Source: Pyrus communis (lineage: Eukaryota; Streptophyta; Magnoliopsida; Rosales; Rosaceae). Taken from it: a stretch of 64,000 nucleotides of DNA. A program made the position numbers and the translations under genes. The stretch's first letter is position 1, and each line of letters begins with the position of its first letter. Location of the stretch: NCBI RefSeq assembly GCF_963583255.1, contig NC_084813.1:11828001-11892000 (forward strand), given 5' to 3'. A model generated the notes under the pieces. The model had not been told where the DNA came from. It did not search any database and worked only from the letters and a program-made list of their open reading frames with translations. Below are positions 57,053 to 64,000 of this stretch, in pieces.

Positions 57053-57070
57053 TGGCGCCGTTGCCGGGGA
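57053..57070 (+). other. Primer-binding site of E7 (tRNA-Asp, exact)
   Basis: TGGCGCCGTTGCCGGGGA is six bases after the LTR end. CCGGGGATTAG (57064-57074) can pair with CTAATCCCCGG in U5 or with GCTAATCCC just downstream. Confidence 0.94.
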
Positions 57071-57170
57071 TTAGCAACTTCGCTAATCCCTTGGATTGTT
57101 ACTTTATGTTTAGTTTAGTTTGTTAAAGTTTCTGACCTTGTTTTGTTTTTCTTGTTTTAGGTACTAGTGT

Positions 57171-59153
57171 ATGACTCGGAGTTCTCAACCGATTCGTGAG
57201 CATACCTTGGACTTTGACAGCGATTTTGAGAGGACTTTGAGACGAAAGAGGAAGCAACACGAATCAAATCCATCAAGCCCGGAACCTGACCTTGAAGAAC
57301 AAGTCCTAGAAGAGGAAGGAGAGGTCACGGCAAGGGTTTTTGAAGAACCACAAGGCATGGCCATGGACAACCGGACACTCAAGGAGCTTTCTTCTTCGGG
57401 ATTGGATAATGCCGCACCTTTGTGTATCCAATATCCCCCACTTGCCCAAGGTAAGACCGAAGAGTTCGAGTTGAAGTCAAGTTTGCTCCACCACATTCCA
57501 AAATACCATGGGTTGTCCATGGAGGATCCAAACAAGCATCTGAAAGAATTCGAAGTGGTGTGTTCAAGCATGACTCCCGTCAACGTCGATGGAAGTATTT
57601 TGAAGATGAAGGTTTTTCCATTCTCTTTAGTGGACAAAGCCAAAGATTGGTTGTATGAATTAGCTCCCGGAACTGTCACATCATGGGAAAGTATGAAGAG
57701 GGCATTTCTGGAGAAGTTTTTCCCAACTTCTCGAATCATCATTTTACGTAAAAGGATAAGTGGAATTCAGCAAGAAGAAGGTGAGTCTTTTCCTACATAT
57801 TATGAACGTTTTAAATCACTTGTTGCTTCTTGTCCACAACATCAGATGAAGGAGGAGTTACTTCTACAATACTTCTACGAGGGGCTCCTACCAATTGAAC
57901 GTCAAACGCTCGATGCCTCGACGGGTGGAGCATTGGTGGACAAGACACCCATGGCTGCTAAGGTCTTAATTGCTAACCGAGCGTTGAACACTCAACAATA
58001 CGAAGGAGTAGACCAAAGAGGACCCCCACGACAACAAGTTCATGAGGTAAGTTCCACTCCCGACATTCATTCACAATTAGCTAATCTTACTTCCATTGTG
58101 TCTCAGATGGCCGAAGGAATGAGGATGCAAGGACCAATTGTATGCGGAGTGTGTTCTATCCAAGGACATGCTTCTGAGAAGTGCCCACAACTAATCGAAA
58201 ATGGTGGATGGGAAAGCGCAAATGCAATTGGATTTCAAGGCCAAAACCAACCAAGGAACGATCCATATTCTAACACCTATAATCCAGGTTGGAGAGACCA
58301 CCCAAACTTCAAGTGGAGGGAGCCCCAACAACCACCACAACAAGGAGGCTTTAGACAACAACCCTCGGGTTTCTTCACTAAGCCATACGCACCCACACAT
58401 TATCCACAACAATCTGCCCCAAATGCTTCAGGTACGTCCCTAGACAATGATACACTTCTTAAGTTACTAACTAATTTGTCTCAGGGGCAAGAAAATCAAG
58501 CCAAAGCCATGCAAAACCAAGATAAGAGGGTGGATCAATTGGAGAAACAAATTGGGCAGATTGTAGATTTTGTAGGGAAATTTCGTGATCAAGGCCAACT
58601 TCCTAGTTCTACCATTCCAAACCCAAAGGGAGGCTTCGAAAGTGCAAAGGCCATACTCTTGAGAAGTGGAAAAGAAGTCGGGGTTGGTCCTACACCATCA
58701 CCATCAGGTCCTAACGAGGATGAAAAACTGAGAATTGAAGAGGAGGAGGCAAGCCAACCCACGGCAAAGGTGGAAACACCTTTGCCGCAAGCTTCTAGTG
58801 ATCCAAAAATGTCCAATTTGTCCAAAAAGGGTAAGAATGTGTCAAATTCGGTTCCTACTAATGTTTTTCCTTCGAATGTGTCTTTTCCTAGTAGGTTCAT
58901 GCAAACAAAGAAAGAAGAAGCCGAGAAGGACATCCTGGAGACATTTCGGAAAGTTCAAGTTAACATACCCTTCTTGGATGCAATCAAGCAAGTCCCGAGA
59001 TACGCCAAGTTCTTAAAGGAGCTTTGCACCACTAGGAAGAGGATGTCGACCAAAGAGGTGGTAAAGGTAGGTGAAAATGTCTCCGCCATCTTGCAACGCA
59101 AATACCCCCCAAATGCAAAGATCCGGGTAGTTTTACCATTCCTTGTGTCATAG
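57171..59153 (+). CDS. gag: E7 Gag polyprotein segment (660 aa)
   Basis: It starts at ATG ten bases after the acceptor-like TTTTAG|GTACTAGTGT. Acidic N-terminus; DNRTLKELSSSGLDNAAPLCIQYP (about 70-95); capsid domain (about 100-245) with GTVTSWESMKRAFLEKFFP at 166 onward and YFYEGLLPIERQTLDAS; a leucine-rich IHSQLANLTSIVSQMAEG. A CCHC knuckle CGVCSIQGHASEKC is at residues 325-338. GWRDHPNFKWREPQQP, a Gln/Pro-rich segment, a coiled-coil-like LEKQIGQIVDFVGKF, SGKEVGVGPTPS, VETPLPQAS, NVSFPSRFM and FLDAIKQVPRYAKFLKELC follow. After ILQRK (about 59101) a frameshift changes the last about 16 residues; the protease continues in another frame at 59108. This is the particle protein. Confidence 0.91.
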   Translation: MTRSSQPIREHTLDFDSDFERTLRRKRKQHESNPSSPEPDLEEQVLEEEGEVTARVFEEPQGMAMDNRTLKELSSSGLDNAAPLCIQYPPLAQGKTEEFELKSSLLHHIPKYHGLSMEDPNKHLKEFEVVCSSMTPVNVDGSILKMKVFPFSLVDKAKDWLYELAPGTVTSWESMKRAFLEKFFPTSRIIILRKRISGIQQEEGESFPTYYERFKSLVASCPQHQMKEELLLQYFYEGLLPIERQTLDASTGGALVDKTPMAAKVLIANRALNTQQYEGVDQRGPPRQQVHEVSSTPDIHSQLANLTSIVSQMAEGMRMQGPIVCGVCSIQGHASEKCPQLIENGGWESANAIGFQGQNQPRNDPYSNTYNPGWRDHPNFKWREPQQPPQQGGFRQQPSGFFTKPYAPTHYPQQSAPNASGTSLDNDTLLKLLTNLSQGQENQAKAMQNQDKRVDQLEKQIGQIVDFVGKFRDQGQLPSSTIPNPKGGFESAKAILLRSGKEVGVGPTPSPSGPNEDEKLRIEEEEASQPTAKVETPLPQASSDPKMSNLSKKGKNVSNSVPTNVFPSNVSFPSRFMQTKKEEAEKDILETFRKVQVNIPFLDAIKQVPRYAKFLKELCTTRKRMSTKEVVKVGENVSAILQRKYPPNAKIRVVLPFLVS

Positions 59154-61120
59154 GTAACACTCGTTTTGAATCTGCCATGCTAGACCTAGGTGCCTCTATA
59201 AATGTCATGCCATATTCAATTTATGCATCTATGAACCTAGGAGTATTGAAAAATGATGGTGTGATCATACAATTGGCCGATAGATCTAATGCCTATCCAA
59301 AGGGAGTTTTGGAAGATGTGTTAGTGCAGGTAAATCATTTAATCGTTCCAGCGGACTTCTATGTGCTCGAGATGGATGAATTTGACCATGCTCCTTCCTT
59401 GCCAATCCTCCTTGGACGGCCATTCATGAAGACGGCTCGAACGAAGATTGATGTGTTTAATGGAACTTTGTCCATGGAATTTGATGGGGAAGTTGTTAAT
59501 TTTAGTCTTTCTGATTCAATTAAGTATCCTAGTGAGGATCATTCATGTTTCTCCATTGACATAATTGACTCTTTGGCGCAGGGATACCTTGAAGAGTTGA
59601 ACGCCGATGCACTTGAAAATGTCATTACACGAAGCATGGAACTCAAAACCAAGGGAGGAGGATTGTTGCTAGCCCACGGCACACACACTCCATTGCATGC
59701 CGTGCCTCCTAGTGAGGAATGCATTGAGTTGGTTGCTGCCCTGGAGTCATTGCCTAAGCACGATGGTAAGTTTTCTAACTTTGAGTCAATTCCCATTTCG
59801 ACTAACAAGTTGCTTCCATCCATAATTCAGGCACCTACCCTTGATCTCAAACCACTACCTAGCCATTTGAAGTACATTTTCTTGGGGGAAGAGGAGACCT
59901 TACCTGCCATTATTTCTTCATCACTCACGGCACAAGAAGAAGAGAAACTAGTGCGTGTTTTGAAGGAGTACAAATCTGCCCTAGGTTGGACCTTGGCCGA
60001 TATCAAAGGTATTAGTCCCACAACATGTATGCATCACATATTTCTTGAGGAGGGGGCCAAACCAACTAGAGAGGCTCAACGCCGTCTTAACCCTCCGATG
60101 ATGGAAGTGGTGAAGAAGGAGATAATTAAACTCCTTGATTGTGGAGTAATCTACCCCATCTCCGATAGCCGATGGGTTTCACCTATCCAATGTGTTCCCA
60201 AGAAATCTGGAGTGACGGTTGTGGAGAATGCGGAGAATGAGCTTGTGCCCACCCGAATCATAACCGGTTGGCGTGTATGCATTGATTATAGGAAGATAAA
60301 CGCCACCACAAGGAATGACCATTTCCCATTGCCGTTCCTAGATCAAATGCTCGAGAGGTTAGCGGGTCATTCATTTTATTGTTTTCTTGATGGATATTCT
60401 GGTTATAATCAAATTGTTATTGCCCCGAATGATCAAGAAAAGACCACTTTTACTTGTCCCTTTGGAACGTTTGCATATCGACGCATGCCATTCGGTTTGT
60501 GCAATGCTCCTGCCACGTTTCAAAGGTGTATGGTTAGCATATTTTCTGATTATGTTGAGAGAATTATTGAGATATTCATGGATGACTTTAGTGTGTTTGG
60601 TGATTCCTTTGATCATTGTTTAAATAATCTGACCTTAATTTTGAAACGTTGTGTTGAAACAAATCTTGTGCTTAATTGGGAAAAATGTCACTTCATGGTT
60701 AAGCAAGGTATTGTTCTAAGACATATTATTTCTGAAAAAGGCATTGAAGTGGATAAATCTAAGGTAGACCTTGTTCGTCACTTACCCTCTCCAACTTCGG
60801 TTAGAAAGGTTCATTCGTTTCTTGGTCACACAGGTTTTTATAGGCGTTTCATAAAGGATTTCTCCAAGATTGCGCAGCCACTATGCCGATTGCTTCAAAA
60901 AGAGGTGGTTTTCGAGTTTGATGATGCATGCTCCACGGCATTCAAGCACTTAAAGGAGGCTCTCACCACGGCACCAATCATCACTCCACCAGATTGGTCC
61001 ATTCCCTTTGAGTTGATGTGTGATGCATCGGATTATGCCCTTGGAGCTGTTTTGGGCCAAAGGAAAAACAAACAGCCACATGTTATTTATTATGCTTCAC
61101 GCACTTTAAATGATGCTTAA
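59108..61120 (+). pseudogene. pol: E7 protease, reverse transcriptase and RNase H start (647 aa frame from 59177)
   Basis: The frame is open from the shift near 59108; the Met at 59177 is internal. Residues are numbered from 59177. Protease: MLDLGASINVMP (1-12, catalytic Asp in DLGA), LLGRPFMKTARTKID (about 77-92). Linker: STNKLLPSIIQAPTLDLKPLPSHLKYIF. RT from about 296: PTREAQRRLNPPM, WVSPIQCVPKKSG, VCIDYRK (367 on), YCFLDGYSGYNQI, MPFGLCNAPATFQR, active site FMDD (467-470), WEKCHFMV. RNase H begins with [16 protein letters not shown] (615 on). It ends at TAA 61118-61120, expected CAA in NDAQLNY. The enzyme would copy genomic RNA into DNA. Confidence 0.92.
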
Positions 61121-61585
61121 TTGAATTATTCTACAACCGAAAAAGAACTTTTGGCAGTTGTATTTGCATTAGATAAGTTTAGATCATATCTAATTGGTAC
61201 TAAAGTAATTGTTTTCACTGACCACGCAGCCTTGAAGTATCTTCTCACCAAAAAGGAGGCCAAACCAAGACTCATTCGTTGGATGCTCCTACTTCAAGAA
61301 TTCGACATTGAAATTAGGGACAAGAAGGGATGTGAAAACGTGGTGGCTGACCACCTAAGTCGAATGGTGCGTGAAGAAGAGGACCTTCCCATTTTAGAAA
61401 CGTTCCCGGATGAACAACTTCTGTCCATTGAGGTAAGTACCCCTTGGTATGCCGATTTGGTTAATTTTTTGGTGTCTAAGCAAGTTCCTAACACCTTAAG
61501 CAAGGCCCAACGTGATAAACTAAAAAAGGATGCACGTTTTTATGTTTGGGACGACCCTTATTTGTGGAAAATCTGCCCAGATTAG
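61121..61585 (+). pseudogene. pol: E7 RNase H end and integrase N-terminus
   Basis: It continues in the same frame past the nonsense codon: [19 protein letters not shown] (Glu), [12 protein letters not shown] (Asp), [73 protein letters not shown]. It ends at TAG 61583-61585 where E4 has the Gln codon of CPDQIIRRC. RNase H residues are intact. Confidence 0.9.
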
Positions 61586-62575
61586 ATTGTGCGTCGTTGT
61601 GTTCATGAATCTGAGTTTAATTCCATTTTGAGTTTTTGCCATACATATGCATGTGGTGGACACTTTGGCACACAACGCACAGCGTTTAAAGTTCTTGAAA
61701 GTGGTTTTTATTGGCCTACATTGTTTAGAGATGCTAGGGCTTTTTGCTTAACATGTGATCGATGTCAAAAGACAGGAAGTTTAGGCCAAAGAGACCAAAT
61801 GCCGCAAACCCCAATCCTTGTTGTTGAAATCTTTGATGTTTGGGGTATTGATTTTATGGGTCCTTTCCCTATGTCTTTTGGTTTTACTTACATTTTACTT
61901 GCTGTTGATTATGTATCAAAGTGGGTGGAAGCTAAAGCCACCCGAACTAACGATTCTAGAGTTATTGCAGATTTTGTAAAATCTAACATTTTCTCTAGAT
62001 TTGGGATGCCTCGAGTGCTCATAAGCGATGGTGGGTCTCATTTTTGCAACCGCACCATTGCGGCGTTGCTCAAGAAGTATAACGTGATGCATAAGGTTTC
62101 CACACCTTATCACCCCCAAACAAGTGGCCAAGCCGAAGTTTCAAATCGAGAAATAAAGAAAATCCTGGAAAAGACCGTTGGGCCGAATAGAAAAGATTGG
62201 AGCTTGCGTTTGGAGGATGCACTGTGGGCGTATCGAACGGCTTACAAAACGCCCATTGGTATGTCCCCATTTCGGCTAGTCTATGGAAAGCCATGTCATC
62301 TACCCGTGGAGCTTGAACACAAGGCACATTGGGCGGTCAAGACCTTCAATATGGATGTGGACACGGCTGGAAACCATAGGAAGCTACAATTGAGCGAGCT
62401 TGAAGAGATTAGGCATGAGGCGTATGAGAATGCCCGGATTTACAAAAAGAAGACCAAGGTCGTCCATGACAAGATGATTAGAGGCAAAACCTTCTCAATC
62501 GGGCAGAAAGTGTTGTTATTCAATTCCCGTCTTCGGTTATTCCCTTGTAAGTTACGTTCTAAGTGGGTTGGTCCA
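61586..62575 (+). pseudogene. pol: E7 integrase, truncated by an LTR
   Basis: It follows the TAG in the same frame. H2C2 zinc finger: HESEFN ... [10 protein letters not shown] ... CLTCDRCQ. Core: [13 protein letters not shown] (Asp), [15 protein letters not shown] (Asp), [20 protein letters not shown] (Glu), so the DDE triad is complete. Then [61 protein letters not shown] and [21 protein letters not shown]. At 62576 a reverse LTR replaces the rest. Without the two nonsense codons and the insertion this would be a complete catalytic integrase. Confidence 0.91.
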
Positions 62576-64000
62576 TGATGCGAGATTTATGCGCACACAA
62601 ATTAACCCTCTTTTTGTCAAATTGTAGTATATGTATAAGTAGGGATCGTTCTGGACCGGGGATTAGGAGGGATTGCAAATCACTTGGAAACTGACTCAAA
62701 AACGTAAAAACAATATAAAAAAAAACTAAACTAGACTCAAAGAATACAAAACTAAACTTTAAAACACTAAGACAAACCAAAGAATCAAAACGCTTAGAAA
62801 CACAAAATAAATGTATTTCTAACTAATCTAACACTTTAAAATAAATGGGGGATTGGTTTTGACGAATTTAAATAAAATGCACAGATTCAAATTAAAACAG
62901 AATGCAAAAACGAAATTGATGAAATAAAATGATGAGAAACTAGTTAGAGGGTTCCTTATCCACATATGAACATAAGCATATAATTTGACTCCCAGTTATG
63001 ACTTCAACAAACGATGAATGACAATGTTCCAAGTTAATTAGGTCCGCTTAAACTAACTTTCAGATTTCCCTAGATTCATTGGATTGAATGGGATACGCAT
63101 TACAACCAAATTATTCTTAATCAAAGTCCCTAACCATGGAATACGCATGATAGAGACATTCAACAAAGATCATTAAGTTCAACGGAAATCATAAACATCG
63201 ACTAGGCATTCATAACTATGGAATACGCATGTTAATCCCGCCTAGGGTTTACTAAACACAATCGTGACTAGCGATCTTTACTACTCATGAATATAAGTTC
63301 ATAACGATTAGGTGAAATTCCCTTATATCCTAGCATCAAGTTTAGGCATGCAAATTAAGTGTCGACCCTCAACCCACATACATAAACAAGTTCTTAATCA
63401 AAACAGAAAAGTAACCCACATCTAAAGTTCATGAATTCATAACTGGAGTAAATCAAATCATAACCAACATATGTACATGGCTTCAAATTCGCCTCTAACT
63501 AAAAAGCAATTAGTTCTACATGTTTAACATGATTGAATAACAAGTTAAATTAAACATGAAAACAGAAATAAGAAAAGAAAGAACAAATGGATGGAAAGTT
63601 AGCTACGGGGTTCATCTCCACATATATTATACTTGCATAATAAAATGATTTCCAATTGCATTTCAATAAACCATGAAACTCAACGCCCCGGGTCAATTAG
63701 GTCCGCTTAAATTAACCGTCAAGTTTTCCTTAAGTTAATGAATTGGATGGGTTAGCGCAACGCAATTCACAACATTCTCCAAAAGTCCTTTACGTGAAAA
63801 GCACAATAAAGATACAATCAAAGATCATTAAGCATCATGAAAACTATAAGTGTTGACGAGGCATTCGTTACTATGGAATACGCATGAAACTTATGCCAAG
63901 AATTCATTTAACGCGATTGTTTATAAGCAACCTCCACTACTTGTGAATATAAGTTCGTAACTATTAGGTGAAACTCACTTATATTCTAGCGTCATATTCA
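62576..64000 (-). mobile_element. E8: reverse LTR with internal duplication, runs off the window
   Basis: It starts TGATGCGAGATTTATGCGCAC within the E7 integrase; the left flank is GTCCA. It is the reverse complement of the 24285-27503 type: one R/U5-like block (about 62945-63550) and then a second (from about 63590). It is cut by the window end, so it could be a solo LTR or one end of an element. There is no gene. Confidence 0.87.

Larger units (their letters stand above)
54917..62575 (+). mobile_element. E7: gag-pol element, cut by E8
   Basis: The 5' LTR is 54917-57046, the PBS 57053-57070, gag 57171-59153, and pol to 62575, where a reverse LTR has inserted in the integrase gene. The left target flank is AGCAT (54912-54916); the right copy and the 3' LTR lie outside the window. 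Pol has one frameshift and two nonsense codons. Confidence 0.9.

Noticed and set aside
59101..59177. Programmed frameshift between Gag and Pol
   Set aside because: The E4, E2 and E5 counterparts read from Gag into the protease start without a shift, so the E7 break is a private single-base lesion.
59766..59831. Mini-intron-like stretch GTAAGT...CTAAC...TTCAG in the protease-RT linker, repeated in other copies
   Set aside because: It is only 59-65 bases long in the copies checked, below the usual size of plant introns, and the branch-point-like CTAAC is explained by the conserved coding text STNKLL. The frame is open through it.

Overview
The window looks like repeat-rich nuclear DNA from a flowering plant, almost certainly a eudicot. 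Essentially every base can be assigned to nested LTR retrotransposons, and I see no host gene, tRNA, rRNA or CRISPR array. Almost all elements are Ty3/Gypsy of the Athila/Tat type: LTRs start TGATAGGAGCATA and end in CATCA, the primer-binding site matches the 3' end of tRNA-Asp (TGGCGCCGTTGCCGGGGA), Gag has a CCHC knuckle, protease carries DLGA, and RT carries FMDD. One non-autonomous Cassandra-type element, whose LTR contains a 5S-rRNA-like region, is also present. The species cannot be fixed from sequence alone; a rosid tree such as Rosaceae is only a guess.

Layout, left to right. A reverse-strand element E2 (11-16650, TSD ATGCA) lies in an older forward LTR (E0) and is itself split by a forward non-autonomous element E1 (1437-9054, TSD GGTTT). 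From 16651 to 23697 there are rearranged E0 remnants ending in an LTR (19263-23697) that hosts a reverse solo LTR (20024-22533, TSD ATAAT). E3 follows as a non-autonomous element whose ORF is split by a forward solo LTR (24285-27503, TSD AATGC) and whose 3' region is split by a complete reverse-strand gag-pol element E4 (30226-42256, TSD GTTGG). The closing LTR of E3 (43191-46222) hosts the Cassandra element (45263-46076, TSD TTTAA).

From 46223 comes a truncated reverse LTR fused to a scrambled forward gag-pol fragment (E5). It is cut at 50066 by an LTR, which is cut at 50707 by non-autonomous element E6. E6 is cut at 54917 by a gag-pol element E7, and E7 is cut at 62576 by a reverse LTR (E8) that runs off the window.

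Two kinds of element coexist. The autonomous type (E4, E7, fragments in E5) encodes Gag-protease-RT-RNase H-integrase as what was once one long frame; every copy here is broken. The non-autonomous type (E1, E3, E6) keeps the same leader, PBS and 3' noncoding region, but replaces gag-pol with a 420-465 codon ORF. That ORF resembles the post-capsid part of Gag plus the protease-RT linker, and carries duplicated YWQPYEEFY modules. The E1 copy is fully open and its LTRs are nearly identical, making it the youngest-looking insertion. I regard this small-ORF lineage, with its shared structured RNA elements (PBS/U5 pairing, a post-PBS hairpin, a conserved block after the ORF and an AAACATTG/CAATGTTT hairpin next to a G-run), as the most interesting content. 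All counts and alignments were made by eye.
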